A stretch of DNA of 64,000 nt from Phragmites australis (GCF_958298935.1 NC_084924.1:23223819-23287818), one strand, 5' to 3'; positions 20,773 through 33,129 are shown, counted from the first letter of the stretch. The notes: a model not told the origin generated them from the letters alone. Numbers and translations are program-made.

Positions 20773-23759
20773 CCCTCTCCCTCTTGGGTGTCGCCAGTCC
20801 TTACATTAAGCCTAACAGGGCGTCATTATTATTTTCCATTTTTCTATATTTTTAAGGGAACCTATGCCCTTATTTCTTTCTGCCCGTCAGCAGATCGCAT
20901 TGAGCGAATTCCCATTTCGGTCTCGAGGCGGCTGGGATTCGAATGCACGTTGTAGGTGGTGCCAGGGCCCGTTTTCCATGAGGATGTCCCATGCTTCTTG
21001 GAAAAAAAAAATTACTTGGTCAGGAGTTTTGGCACTTACTGAAGAGGAGGAGCACTCGATCGAGCCAGTTCTATGACTAGAATTTGGGTGAATATGTATA
21101 TATTAAACAGCCACTAAACACCAATCCTTATGCATATGTTCAGGTAAGGATGTCCAATATTAAACTCTATTTTTAAATAACAATATTTAATGATGAAATT
21201 CTTCCTTTTTTATTAAAATCGCATGAAGAAAGAAATTTCTTTGCTGTGTGCGTGATGTATGAAGTATATATATGAACAGCAAGTTCGGTCAATTGACCTT
21301 ACTATATATATATAGACTGCTCACAAGAACATATACTTGTCAGCACAAGTGGTCACAGAAAAATGATATCCATCGTGCACGTGAAGGCTGCTAAGCTGTA
21401 GTTATCAATCACGAGTATCACGCGCGCTAGACCACTTGAATACACATATACCGTCGGATGTGAGCCTCGACCGTTGCTTAATTTATTCCTCTTCTTTCGT
21501 GTGCAACTTGTGTATTAGCTAAATTTTGACTCGCGAGGGTTTATTATATACGCTTATGCTGACTGAGTGGCCCCCTAACTCGGACGGGTGAAAATGTGTG
21601 ATCCATATCTTCGCTCTTGTACTAGATAATTTATAATGTTGGTGTGGTTCTTCTAAGTTTTTTAGGACGGTTAATCTATTTATAACTATTATTAGATTTA
21701 TCTATAAACACTTTCAAAGAATTATTATTTTTCACATTCAAATGCCAGCCGCCATATTTCTCACTGCCTCTACCAGGTTCATGATGGTGAAGTCATTATT
21801 TTTTCAGGTTCACCCTACTGCTACTGCCCTATCGCAGATTTATTTTGGAGAGGAATCAGGCAGTGAAAAGCTGGCTGAGGAGGATGATAGGGGCCGGTAC
21901 GGCGGTACATGCATAGTAACGTCACATACTCACATATCGTAACCATCTCCTTTTCTTTTTTTTTTCTCCGCGTAGGAAATCCTGACGATGTGACGATCAA
22001 ATTCTTGTATGCGAAATTATCTTGTAACGTGCAAATGCTTTTAGGGTCAGCTATTAGTATCACAAAAGGTGCATACCCCTTTATATTCTTTTTCTGAAAG
22101 AGACGGAATCTAACGAGCACCGGTCAAAAAGTGCGTGTTAAGCAAATCTAGATTATGACTTCTTAGTAATTAACTACGGGCTTTTAGAAATTGGGCAGAA
22201 ATGGATCGACAACGAAGATGACGTGTGACTGGTGTGCTGTGAAAGTCGAAACCGTGGAGCGCTGTGTGCAGCTATAAATAAGGCAAGAGGTCAAGTATGC
22301 AGTCAAAAGCTGGTCAGGTCGTTTGATCCATGGCAGATGCATTGCATGCGTGTTGTGTTTTATCCGCAGTGGGAAGCTAGCCCGCAGAAATGTAAGGAAC
22401 ACGTGTGATTTTCACCGTTCTCTAGAGACTGGATTGAGCCATCCCAATCGGTTTGCCATTTCCAGGAAGTTGCAAGGGGATGACTTATTATGTTATAGTA
22501 TGAACGGGTATGGTGGCAGTGACAGAGCTCAGGCGTGAACCGAGCCTACTGGGCATTGATCCCGACGTCACATCCTATCAAAAAAGCTTCCAATGAAGAC
22601 TCTGAGAAGGAAGCCCGTGTTAAAAAGAAAGTTCTATATACTAGGTAGTTGGTGGTGCGCTCGTCAAATCCCAATAATGGGCCTATTGCTATTCTTCAAT
22701 GTACTCCGGGTTCAACTTTGTTGTTTTGGAGATAATATTGCCATATACAATATCACTATCAATTCTCTAGGTTGTGATGTTACTGAGATGAGGACACAGT
22801 TAATAGTGACAAGTACTGTTAAAAATGAATTAAGGGACTAAATTCTTCTTTGGTCAACATGCATATTTCCAATTTTTGTACCGATATTTATTTTGTTACC
22901 GATGGATGTCCTGCGACCAATTCGTTCACTATAAACATTTTGCAACTCAGGGGTCTTCCCCCTAGCTAGAATGCTTAATTCATTAGATTGCACGTGAAAT
23001 CTAGGGATGGTTCGCGTCATTACTATTACTACCTTGAGTCATGAACAATTGTTGTTTTAAGCATCAATATAATATTCAAAATGCAATATACTGACGCTGT
23101 AATATTGTATATCTTTTTTCGGAAAACTAAATATAACACTTATAGATTAATAATTACAGATATATATCTGTCATGGTGTGAGTAATTTCTTACTTTCAAT
23201 ACGTCATAAAATTGCACTGGGATACATTTCAAAAGTACAATTAGTAACACACATTACGGGGGTTATTTGCGCCATTAACGATTGGCTCGCGCAGGCATTT
23301 TCCATGATTTAAGGCATTTTTACACCAAGTTTCCACTGAATTGAGGTTGGACGCGATGACTTTATTTTCAAGTTACTTTTTTAGATAAAAATTGTAACTT
23401 CGGCCCACTATATCAATAATATTTTTTTAACAGTACAATCCTATTTATATGGTCTTTATTGGAGTTCCGGGGCTAAGTACCGAATGGGGAATGAAATCCC
23501 TGCCGGCTCAGCTCTCATTTTGGAGCTTTGCCACCAGGCTGCGTGCCTCTCCGCTTACATCAGCAAGATGTCAACAAGGCACACAGCAAAATTATGAATG
23601 TTCTGTTTGTAAAATGAAAATCATTCAGCTCTTGCTAATGCGGTTGTGGTGCGCAACATTTGCCTGCAACGTAGTTGGTTCACGGATTTGTTGTTGAATC
23701 AACACGTACATGATGCATTGCATACGTATACAGGATTGCCAGCTCGTTGGTAAGTCTAA
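20773..23759. other. Three kilobases without recognisable genes
   Basis: Both strands were read; no protein family, RNA gene or terminal repeat was recognised. A TATA-like string (CTATAAATAAGG) at 22,272 has no supporting gene behind it. AT-rich, mixed low-copy-looking sequence. Confidence 0.5.
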
Positions 23760-23779
23760 CCCTATAATACTAGTATATC

Positions 23780-24740
23780 GGCCCATCATTACCAGTTTCT
23801 CAGGGACCGGTAGTGACGAGGTATCACTACTAGTTCATTAGTTGAGTGGGAGGGAAGAATCAGTCATCGTGGCTTATGAACCGACGGTGATAAGGGTCAT
23901 CACTCCCGGCTGATGGATTGAACCGACAGTGATACACCCACACCTCATTACTGCCAACTTAATCTACTAACCGTCAGTGGTATCTCTATATCACTACCGG
24001 TGATATTCTCTTCTTTCCCAATTTCTTCTACCTCAAGCTAACAGAGGCATTCAATACTCCCTCCCTCACAAAATCTCCTATAGCAGCAACCACTCCATCC
24101 CTTCTCCCATATTGATTCCCTCACTTTTGTTAAGATAAAATAGCTAAATTGTATTAATTATTATGTATGAATTTATTTTAGATGCAATTATACCTCACTT
24201 TTGTTATGAAAGCTTTAACTTCTATGCACGCCCATAAAACTAAAAAAAAATTTGCACCCCGCGGTACCAACCGTGAAAGGAGTTTCACTGCCGGTGGATA
24301 TATTGAATCAGCAGTGAAAGAAGTTTCACTGTCGGTCATCTTATTGAGCCGACAATGAAGGTACTCTTTCAAATTTAAATAAATATGTATTAAGATTTTA
24401 GGTCAACATGATATTAATAAATATAGATAGTATAAACTAAATTGAAAACTCTTGAGTAGCCCAGCGGTTTGTTCGTTCTTACTTGGTGCAAGTTATGGGT
24501 TCGATTCTCTAGGCGCGCACGTGAAACTAAAATAAATTTTTTGCACCCCGCGGTACCAACAGTGAAAGGGGTTTCACTGCCCATGAACATATTGCATCAA
24601 CAGTGAAAGGGGTTTCACTACTAGTGGACATATATGGGCTGGCAGTGAAAGTAGATTCACTGTCGGTCATTCTATTAAGGCAGCAGTGAAGGTACTCTTT
24701 CACTAACGGTGCTCATATTGAGTCGGCAATGAAAGCCCTC
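23780..24740. repeat. Left subterminal repeats of CACTA-3
   Basis: Alternating-orientation units such as GACCGGTAGTGA, AACCGACAGTGATA, GTTTCACTGCCGGTGG and GTTTCACTGTCGGTCAT recur across this stretch, denser at 23.78-24.01 and 24.24-24.74 kb. CACGTG-like and exon-like sequence is absent. Confidence 0.7.
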
Positions 24741-24774
24741 CCCTATATAATTGTTCGACGCCGCCCTTTGACAC

Positions 24775-25054
24775 TTAGAAAAAAATTTCCGACCTATGCC
24801 CTCTGTGCCGAAACGCCTCCCACCACTTCCTCCCCGATGCCACCATCCCTGCAGCATCCTCCCCGCCGCCGTCCCCGAATCCCCATCGTCCCCATCCCAG
24901 AGGCCGTCATCCCCGTCCCGAAGGCCGCCGTCACCTTCCTTGAAGCCCCACCGTCCCCGTCTCGGAGGCCGACGTCTCCCTGACACCGCCATCCCCTGTC
25001 CCGCTAGTGCTGCCGTCATCCGCGCCTGCCCGCCTTGCCGACTGATAGAGCAAA
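24775..25054 (+). other. Possible first exon of the CACTA-3 gene (Pro-rich)
   Basis: GC-rich stretch with open frames rich in Pro and Ser on the plus strand, ending at AGCAAAGGTAAATTT, a plausible splice donor. It lies between the subterminal repeats and the viroplasmin-like exon. Low-complexity coding is all that supports it. Confidence 0.3.
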
Positions 25055-25099
25055 GGTAAATTTTATCATCACCTCCCTTCCTACTCTGTTAATCTGGAT

Positions 25100-25820
25100 A
25101 GCATGTTACATGTACTTTTGCTCTGTGATGAAATAATGCACTAAAACTAGGCTTGATTTCTGAGTACACTAGCATGGATCTGGATGTTACTTATTGTATG
25201 TTCGGTTATGTACCTGTATACTAAAAAATCTATGTTGGTTTGTCTATCCAGTGCAATACATGGTAAATTGATCTCAGGATGTGTGCTGCTATGGGTTCAA
25301 AGTCTGTCTAATATACTTGATACTTAGTAATTAGCTTCTATGAGCAGTGATTTTGCAAACTGATATTTAGTTCTCCTACCTCGATACTTTCTTATTTGTT
25401 TTGTTCAGAGTTTGTGCACTTTATTAGCATAGCAGCCATGTGCATGATGATATCTTAAATTTCGAAGAACTAGATCAGATTCTATGATGTATTCACTAGA
25501 ACAATTAGGAGAAAAATATTAACAGTTCTGGGGCCAATTGTTACTCAATATCTGAGAGTATTTTTACACAAATTATGTTCCTATTGTCCATTACTTTCTG
25601 TATATATGATGAGAGATACTGTCCTTTATGGCTTGTTGTCTTTTTATCTCAAGATCATGTGTAATGAACACTCTTGAATATTCTCTTGTATTTTGATATG
25701 TGGTATAATATCCATGCTATTAAAATACTAGTTAGTTTGGCTATCCAGTACAATATTAGTTCAGAGAGCATTAGTGTGGTTTGTAGTAAATCATTTTTGC
25801 ATATTATCTAAAATTTAGGA
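25100..25820. other. AT-rich probable intron of the CACTA-3 gene
   Basis: No coding similarity. T-rich sequence between a donor-like GGTAAATTT at 25,053 and the domain-encoding segment from 25,828, fitting a single intron of about 770 bp. Confidence 0.3.
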
Positions 25821-25827
25821 CTGTTAT

Positions 25828-26096
25828 GACATGGTATGTTGTTCATCATGGTCGGCAAAGTGGAGTGTTCCCCAGTTGGGAGGAATACCATGTACAAGTT
25901 AATGGGTTCAAAGGAGCATGTTACAAAAGGATACAAGTCCAAACATAAAGCTGTTGCGGCATACAAGAGTCAAATCATCCAAGCCGAGCTAAAATTGGTT
26001 AACTTCAAAAATAAGAAGTGCGTTGTCACGTGTAAAGATGTTATAATCCTAATTCTGGTTGTAATCATCATTATTTTGCTATGTAAGATTATGTGA
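25828..26096 (+). pseudogene. Viroplasmin/RNase H1 N-terminal-like domain inside CACTA-3
   Basis: The plus strand encodes WYVVHHGRQSGVFPSWEEY followed by NGFKGACYK in one frame, and GYKSKHKAVAAYKSQI in the next, which together follow the PF01693 pattern (W/Y-x-V-x-x-G-x-x-x-G-(I/V)-(Y/F), then the K-G-(Y/F) turn and an A-x-x-A-Y helix). One extra A in the run ACAAAAGG near 25,923 explains the frame change. In RNase H1 this domain binds RNA-DNA hybrids; in CACTA elements its role is unknown. Frameshifted, so likely inactive; a short downstream hydrophobic frame is incidental. Confidence 0.6.
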
Positions 26097-26629
26097 CTTG
26101 TAAGATCAATGTGTCAATTATCAGTACGATTATGCCAATTTTGCTTGGTAAGATGTGACATCTTTTTGTTAAATATGGTCATAATGTACTCAATTACAAT
26201 ATTCTATCAGTTACAAAATTATGTTTAAGAGTTGGACTTCGATGTCTTTGACACACCGGCGAACCTAGAGCTTAGGCGATATTGCGATCGATCAGGCGTG
26301 GCCAGGTCGTCTGCTCCACCACCATTGGACCCCCCACATCCCCGCATGTATAAACGCCATCTACCGTCCGCGCAAAGACGCGGTCCTTATCGGGGGAGAG
26401 GTAGAGGGACACTGGATTGGCTCAATTCGACCGACTTTTGGGGGTGATCCGTGAGAATTATTATGTATATATGTGTGACATGAATTACTATGTATTAATA
26501 AAGGTGCTTTTTATTGTTGATTTGCATTACATATGTCTCATTATATGCATGTATTGAGTGGGAGAGACATGGAAAGATCTAGGAGAGAGGGAGGACAGGG
26601 TCAGAGTAGAAGGGGGAGGCACAACACTG

Positions 26630-26857
26630 TTGCCTGAAGCTTTCAACCAGCAATGATGCTTTGGAAAATACTGCTGGCTGAAACCACCAGCCGATAGTGA
26701 TACTCCAGAGATCACTGCTGGTCGAATCATTTAGTCAGCAGTGATAACCTCTTTTATTGCCAGTTCACGGTGCCGACAGTGATAGTCCCTGACTATTACT
26801 GTTCGTTATCTACTGTCGGCTTCAAAATCGATAGTGAAGGAGGTTTCTGTAGTAGTG
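26630..26857. repeat. Right subterminal repeats and terminal inverted repeat of CACTA-3
   Basis: Units such as GCAGTGATAACC, CCGACAGTGATAGT and AAATCGATAGTGAAGG lead to the terminus GTAGTAGTG at 26,857. Confidence 0.75.
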
Positions 26858-27222
26858 CTAAATCCAGTGCGCAATATGTCATGTACTTTTTTTTCAGTTT
26901 CTTTTTGATAAAGAAAGAAAAAATATACCGAAAAGCTGTACTTAGTCCACTGTACACACGCCGCCTACTTGGAGTCGAGTGGCCCCAGCGAGATCCGTCA
27001 TATGCCAGTATGCGTGGATTGCCACTAAACTACGTGCATATAGGTATTCTGTTCGCAACTTGCATGCACCGCGAACCAACGCAGCAACGGCCATCCGCGC
27101 CCGCATGTTTGACTCGCGCAAGCGTACGTACGACTTGTTCACTTGCTCCACCAAACAAATCATCACACCATCTCCATCTTTTTCTCTCCCTCCATTCCCC
27201 TGCCGGCCTTTCCGGCTGTCCC

Positions 27223-27229
27223 TATATAT
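27223..27229 (+). promoter_or_regulatory. TATA box of the zinc-finger gene
   Basis: TATATAT at about 130 bp before the start codon, preceded by a pyrimidine-rich patch (27,165-27,205) of the kind seen in plant core promoters. A W-box core TTGAC lies at 27,109. The CACTA-3 terminus is only about 365 bp further upstream. Confidence 0.65.
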
Positions 27230-27355
27230 CACACCCCAGCCACCTCCTCCACTTCCATCTATCTCTCATCAATCACCAGGTGCCACTTGCGTGTAAGAGT
27301 CTAGAACCTAGAAGTCCAACAACACCACCAGATTTTTCATCAGCTAGCTGCAGCC

Positions 27356-28000
27356 ATGGTTAACGGATTGGAAGCTTTAGTTGACCCGACCGTGCTCTCC
27401 CTCTCCCTCTCGACGCCGGAGCTGAAGAAGGAGGACTACCTCGCCATCTGCCTCGCCGCGCTCGCCGGCACCACAGGAAGCGGCCTGAAGGCTGCACTCC
27501 TGCAGGAGGGGCACGGAAAATGGTCCCCAAACCCCGCGGCGCCCGTGCTGATGGAGGAGCTCCGGTTCCGGTGCACGGTCTGCGGGAAGGCGTTCGCATC
27601 GTACCAGGCGCTCGGCGGGCACAAGTCTAGCCACCGCAAACCGCCCACGAGGGAGCAGTACGCCGCTGCGGTTGCTGCCGCGCAAGCATCTGCAGGTGAC
27701 TCCGAGGTGACGGCGTCGTCGGGAGGGACGGCTAGTGGCGGGCCGCACCGGTGCACCATCTGCCGGAAGAGTTTCGCCACGGGCCAGGCGCTCGGCGGGC
27801 ACAAGCGGTGCCACTACTGGGACGGCTCCTCGACGTCGGTCTCCGTGTCCGCGTCTGGGACGGGGTCATCGGGTGTCACCGTAAGGAACTTTGACCTGAA
27901 CCTGACGCCGGTGCCGGAGAATGCTGGAATAAAGAGGTGGGCGGAGGACGAGGAGGTGCAGAGTCCACTGCCGGCCAAGAAGTTCCGGGCGTCTGATTAA
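27356..28000 (+). CDS. Two-finger C2H2 zinc-finger protein, ZAT type (EAR repressor)
   Basis: Intronless frame of 214 residues, length normal for the plant C1-2i (ZAT/ZPT2) class. It has an L-box-like [13 protein letters not shown] (24-36), finger 1 with C73, C76, H89, H93 and finger 2 with C133, C136, H149, H153. Both fingers contain the plant-specific QALGGH (84-89 and 144-149). An EAR motif FDLNLTP (179-185) lies near the C terminus, which ends in a basic KRW...KKF stretch. Such nuclear proteins bind DNA through the two spaced fingers and repress stress-response genes through the EAR motif. The ATG follows CAGCC and is the first in frame after the TATA-predicted start. GC content is far above the surroundings, typical of grass genes. 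Which ZAT orthologue it is cannot be decided here. Confidence 0.95.
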   Translation: MVNGLEALVDPTVLSLSLSTPELKKEDYLAICLAALAGTTGSGLKAALLQEGHGKWSPNPAAPVLMEELRFRCTVCGKAFASYQALGGHKSSHRKPPTREQYAAAVAAAQASAGDSEVTASSGGTASGGPHRCTICRKSFATGQALGGHKRCHYWDGSSTSVSVSASGTGSSGVTVRNFDLNLTPVPENAGIKRWAEDEEVQSPLPAKKFRASD

Positions 28001-29793
28001 TTGAGCCCTTGTCGATCGGTTCATGTAAAAAGGGAGCTAAACAATAATTGTTCGTTAATTATTTGATTCATTGATGCATTTAATTTTGCCCTTTGTTAGA
28101 TGATAGGTTCTGGCGCCGTCAAATGTTGTGATCAGGAGCGCGGCTAGATACACGCATGTGTTGTGTATCATTTTTTTATTGTCTGGTCAGGATGTATGAA
28201 AATGTTCGTTGATTCATGAAATTATGAGGGAAAAAACCATAGTTAATCAGAAGGGAAATGAATTGAGTTGGAAGGGGAACAAATTGACTTAGGTGGGTGG
28301 TGGTGGTGGGTGGGGGTTGGCTATAGTGTTTGTTCAGCATGGTTGAACCACGCCCCATCCGCTGTCCACCATCACCGTCGCAGCACCTCGCTAGGGACTC
28401 CTAGCTGCTCACAGGCATCGTCCCTAACGCTGGCAAGCCGTTCCGGCGACCCCTGACCCTCAAAATATTCTAGACTGAGAATAAATTGTTCCAGATCATG
28501 AAAAAAAATGTTGTAGACAATGTTCCTCACCTTCCTCCTCTCCGGCGATGGCGGTACTCCCCCTCAATCGTGTTGCCTCCTCGTCCGGCCACCTCTCCGT
28601 TGCACGCCTTGAGCTGCCACGCCGCATCCACCTCAGGCGCCTCACCCTGAATCTCATTTCGCTGCCTCATGGATTCCCCGTGGCACCTCCGTCTGATTAC
28701 GCTGAGCCACCCTCCGCACCCCAACTCGCCAATGGGCCGCGGTGGCTGATGGAGTGCAGCGTACGTATGGGTGTGCAACCACGGGCTGTAGGTCGCAGAT
28801 GCAACCTATAGTTTTTCTGGGATTTCCTGCTTATAGGTGAGTAGCTACTAGCTATTGTCCTTCTGCATATTAGATTTTTCATCAAGATCCGTGCACTTGT
28901 TTTTGGTTCCTGCACATTAATTATATCCAATTTCCCATCTCTCTCGTCTTCCAATTCAACGAAACATAATTTTTAGTGACCATTCAACTCAAAGTCGACA
29001 AACTTTTTATTTTGGAAAGGTTTCAACTTTTAAATTAGAATTGAAAATTGTCAACTTAAATTGAATACTATCAATCCAAACATTACGACAGTTTTCAACT
29101 CAAAATCGACAACCTAATTTCAATTCTAGAAAATCATGAACATTTTAACTCAAAGATTCAAATTATGAATGCAATATTAACTGAGGACCAAGTGGAAGCG
29201 TCAGAGGATAAAGTATTTGAACATATTTGAAGCTCTGAAGATTTTGGTCTACAAGGGGAAAATCATGCTTGTGATCTGAAAGATATTTCATACAAATGAA
29301 TGAAAGAAATATCTACTAAAATAATGCGTGAGTTTCTTGGTAGATTCCACCCCTCCTGCGGCTCACATGTAATAAAAACCAGAGGAGATCCGTGCCTCTC
29401 CCTCTCACGGCTCAAATCTAGAAAAAACCGGATGAAATCTGCGCCTCCCCTTCCGCACCTCACATCTAATAAACTTGATAAAAACCATGAAACTAAAAAA
29501 ACTGCTGAAACCAGCCGCCCTATCCGTTCCCTCTCAGATCAATCTGACTCCTCCTCACCCGCATCGGCTCAATTGCATGCCCTGTCGGCGCCGCCTCTGG
29601 CTCAGCCTTAGCTCAATCGTGTGCCCTATAAGCATTGCCTCTGCCTCAGGCTCCCCTCGCCTTTCACTCCCATTCGCATTGTGCCGCACCTCATGGACCT
29701 CTCATCACAGATGCCAACCAGCCATCACTGCATGCATCACCGCAGCCTTGACCTCACATCTCCTGCAGGTCCATGCAGCCCGGTTGGATCTCT
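28001..29793. other. 3' flank of the zinc-finger gene; no second gene recognised
   Basis: AT-rich 3' untranslated sequence with no canonical AATAAA close to the stop (AATAATTG at 28,043 is weak). GC-rich stretches at 28.33-28.80 and 29.33-29.75 kb have open frames on both strands but no recognisable domain. Repeated ACTCAAA(G/A)TCGACAA phrases at 28,987-29,112. Confidence 0.45.
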
Positions 29794-31107
29794 CACTACT
29801 ACAGAATGCCCCTGTACTGCCGGTTGCAAAGGGCCCTTCACTGCAAGTTTTGCATCCATCAGTGAATGGTCGGCAATTAAAGCCTGGGCTAATCACTACC
29901 GGTTGTACAATCGGTAGTGATAGTTGTTTCTAGGAGAAAAAATTGAATGGGCTAGCTCGACTCGAGCCAGAGCCACACTGCTGTTATGCCCATTCGGCGG
30001 CCGTCGCCGCTGCCATGGATCTAGATTCCTTAGGCTGGCCCTTTGTCCCCGAGCTCGCCTCCTCTGAACTGCGAACCTATCACCTCTTCCGTGGCCCTTG
30101 GGTCCAGCAACCCCTAATCCAATGGTGGCGACCCCCAGTGCCTCGACAGGTTCGACAGCCTCCCCTCTAACGATGGATGTGAGGCCACGATGCCCAAATC
30201 TACTCCTCTATCAAGGCATTGCTAGAGTGGAGACAGGGCATAGCTAACGACGAGGCCGTCAAGCGCGTCATGGTGGCTGTTAATGTTGTGGCCGCTGACC
30301 TGGCACATGATGTGGAGGACGATGTGGTGGCCATTGACCTCGTCGATGTGGAGGATGATTGGTGGTCGTCGACCTCGCTAATGTGGAGGACGATGTGGTG
30401 CCTGGCAGCCGGCGAGCACACACATGCAAGCGCGTGCCCATGCAGAGTAGTCGCGGCTTTGAGCAGCGATGGCGCAACAACAAAGCGACGACCCATGGCG
30501 GTGCTGCGTGCTGTCATGATGGAGTGGTGGTGTTGTGGTGGTTGCGGGCTGCGACCGTGGAGCAAGAGGGCGGCACTGAGCCACGTGCGGGTGTCGTGCG
30601 GAGCCGATTGCAAGTAGGTGATGGACAATGATTAGAGAGCGAGTGGTGTAAGAGGGCTAGTGAGAGAGCAAGAGGAGCCAAGGAGGAGATGAGGATAATG
30701 AGCTAAGAGAGGACGTGAGCGGATAAGGCCGTGAGCCAAAAGTTCAACAATAGATGTGAGCCATGAGCCGAAAGTTTAATCAATAAAATTTTCAGGACCG
30801 GTCCTTTAGTTACTACTTATTCATATTACAGATTGGCAGTGATTCTTGTCACTGCCAGTTCTTATTACAAACCGATAATGGTAACTATTTTTACTACCAG
30901 TTCGTATTATAGACTGGTAGTGATAACTATTTTCACTGTCAGTTCCTATTATAGACCAACAGTGATAACTATTTTCACTACCGGTTCACGCTCATATGAA
31001 CTATCACTGCCAGTTTTTGCTATGAACCGGTAGTGATACACTATTACTGTGGCTCGTAAGGAACCGATATTGATGAGGTGACAAATATGACCATTTTTGT
31101 AGTAGTG
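29794..31107. mobile_element. Small complete CACTA element (CACTA-4), 1,314 bp
   Basis: Starts CACTACTACAGAATG at 29,794 and ends CATTTTTGTAGTAGTG at 31,107, giving matching inverted ends (CACTACTACA(G/A)AA). A 3-bp target duplication TCT flanks both sides (29,791-29,793 and 31,108-31,110). Subterminal repeats with ACCGGTAGTGATA-like units lie at 29,815-29,930 and 30,795-31,075. No transposase, so non-autonomous. The GC-rich interior (29.95-30.75 kb) has gene-like base composition. Confidence 0.85.
30290..30420. repeat. Imperfect repeats in the CACTA-4 interior
   Basis: ATGTGGAGGA(C/T)GATG with GACCT(C/G) phrases occurs three times within 130 bp, so the interior includes a short degenerate repeat. 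No domain recognised. Confidence 0.5.
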
Positions 31108-31259
31108 TCTACGCGACGGGAAGTGCCCAGACTATCGCAGTGGGGAAGAGGCAAGCTAAGATGGTCGATGGTGTCCTGTCTACCATTACCCCGACTGCAA
31201 ACGCCCCCACCCCTTGCTCGGCTACCAGTAATCCACAACCATTATGTAAAAAAAGCATA

Positions 31260-31735
31260 TCGGTGACAGGTGGTAACCATCATTAGTGACGAGTAATGCA
31301 CCCATCACCCTGAATGTGTTACTGATGAGATGTCACTAGTGATGCGTTATGACCCGTCACTGACATGCATCTCTCATGTGCCGGGCAGAAACACAACAAT
31401 GATGGGTTCCCCGAACGTGTCACTAATGAGATATCACTAGTGATGGGTTATGACCCATCACTTACATGCATCTCTCATGTGCCTGGCAGAAACACAGTAA
31501 TGATGGGTTATGTGGTTACCCGTCACTGATGTTAACACATATGTGATGGGTTATGGGGTTAACCGTCACTTATATGTAGGTTATAAGTGACGGTTAATGG
31601 TTTTCCCCCGTCACCGATGTGTGTCTCCCATGTACTGGGAGAAACACATCAATGATGGGTGACGATATTACCTGTCACTTATGTGTAGGTCATAAGTGAC
31701 GATTATTGATCTTCACTCATCATTAATGACCTCAC
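31260..31735. repeat. CACTA-type subterminal array (GACCCGTCACT family)
   Basis: Dense repeats of TTATGACCCGTCACT, GTGATGGGTTATG and TAAGTGACGGTTA in both orientations, plus a block of about 110 bp (CATGCATCTCTCATGTGCC(G/T)GGCAGAAACAC) present at 31,362 and 31,464. No terminal CACTA was identified. It is one arm of a different CACTA family from CACTA-3 and CACTA-4. Confidence 0.6.
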
Positions 31736-32479
31736 CCCCTATATATTTCTCCTATTTTCTTGCAGCATCCTGGAGCATAGTCAGGATTTGGCAACGTCTT
31801 CTTTGTGCAAACAACAGAAATGCATACATATCTATATCGACAAACACACTTATATAAGAACTCACTTCATCAAATAATCATAAAGGTTACAAAGTTCCAA
31901 TCAATTTATCACAGAATCACAACTTATAAAGTTATAATCACTTCATATGATATAAAACCTCATGACCTAGGATTTCTACAGTGGAACTTGCCTTGTGGGT
32001 TGATGACCTTAGACAGTAAGAATTCGATGATCCGTTGTCAAATCCTCAGGAGTGCACAGTCATAAAAAAAACAAGCCTCATAATCCTGCATAATTTGATA
32101 CGTAACTAATGTCATGTTATCATGAAATTAAACTAATTACATAAATTAGTTATGAATAAACTTGTATTGTACTTACATCAGAGGATTTGATATCCATTGC
32201 TCGGATCGTGAGTAGGAGCATGTTGTACGCTACATAGAATCCACAGGTGTTACCCAGTCATTGTTGGTAGCACTGTGGAAAAGAAAATTTACTGTTAGAT
32301 CAAAAGAAAAAAACAGCAACAAAGAGCATTTAGTAATCTGTATGGTAGCATTTACTACAACCTGGTCTTATGTGTCAGTCTGCGTTCGTCTTTCATGTTC
32401 TAGTCTGGATTAGATTGAAGGTACTTATGAAAAGCCCTACATAAAGAGGGATCAATTGGAGCATTTCAATGTAAAAAGT
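31736..32479. other. No gene recognised; probable CACTA body
   Basis: AT-rich sequence following the array, with a TATA-like CTATATATTT at 31,739. No coding similarity on either strand. Confidence 0.35.
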
Positions 32480-33129
32480 TAAACATTGTAGGATCGAATA
32501 TGCACAAAATACCCAATCAGAGAGGGGGTGAATGAGTGCGTAAACCAAATTCAAGGATTAACTAACCCAAATCAAAACTCGATTTAAACTCGGTATTCCA
32601 CTCGAAATAGATTGTACATGCTCTAGTAAAAATGATGTACAGAAAGATCTGCTGGTCGAATTGCTCTCAAATTTGGTAAGCAGAAACTAGATTCAAATAC
32701 AAAACTAACCCAACAAGTATCGAGTAAATCGGATATGTGAATCAAAAGTTATTTGTGGTCGAAACAGACTGTGTCAACCAGTATCGAGTAGATCAAAACT
32801 TAGTCAAGTTAACAAAAAAACTACTCGAGAACAAACCAAATCCACTTGAAATTTTCTCAGATCAAACACTAGATATTCTAGCAAGGTTTTGGATGGATTA
32901 AACTAAGATGAAACTTGATAAAAGCACGAGATTAATCGAAAGCCAAAACCAAACATACAGAATATAGAGCATAGAGAAAATTCCAAATCAGCAACTCATC
33001 AACTTACGAAACTTAATTTTCATTGCATAGATGAGTTTATAAGATGCCTCTCCAAAGCACCAACAAGGATTTCTCTCGAGTATCTCTACTGCGTTCTGCG
33101 CCTCTACAACCCAATAAAACAGACCTCTC

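Larger units (their letters stand above)
23760..26857. mobile_element. CACTA element (CACTA-3), right end defined
   Basis: Right terminus GGTTTCTGTAGTAGTG ends at 26,857, i.e. a CACTACTACAGAAACC inverted-repeat end, followed by CTA. Subterminal repeats with CAGTGAAAG/CCGACAGTGATA-type units flank both sides (23,780-24,010; 24,240-24,740; 26,630-26,850). The left terminal repeat was not found, so the left limit is approximate. About 3 kb with a single degraded coding domain, so non-autonomous. Confidence 0.65.

Noticed and set aside
22184..22850. Gene behind the CTATAAATAAGG string near 22,272
   Set aside because: Frames of 60-82 codons with no motif, no conserved start context and no splice partners.
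28548..28811. Second host gene next to the zinc finger
   Set aside because: Similar-length frames on both strands, no recognisable motif and no splice-supported extension.
30200..30631. Protein gene in the CACTA-4 interior
   Set aside because: At least five overlapping frames on both strands; composition effect. Kept only as possible captured sequence.
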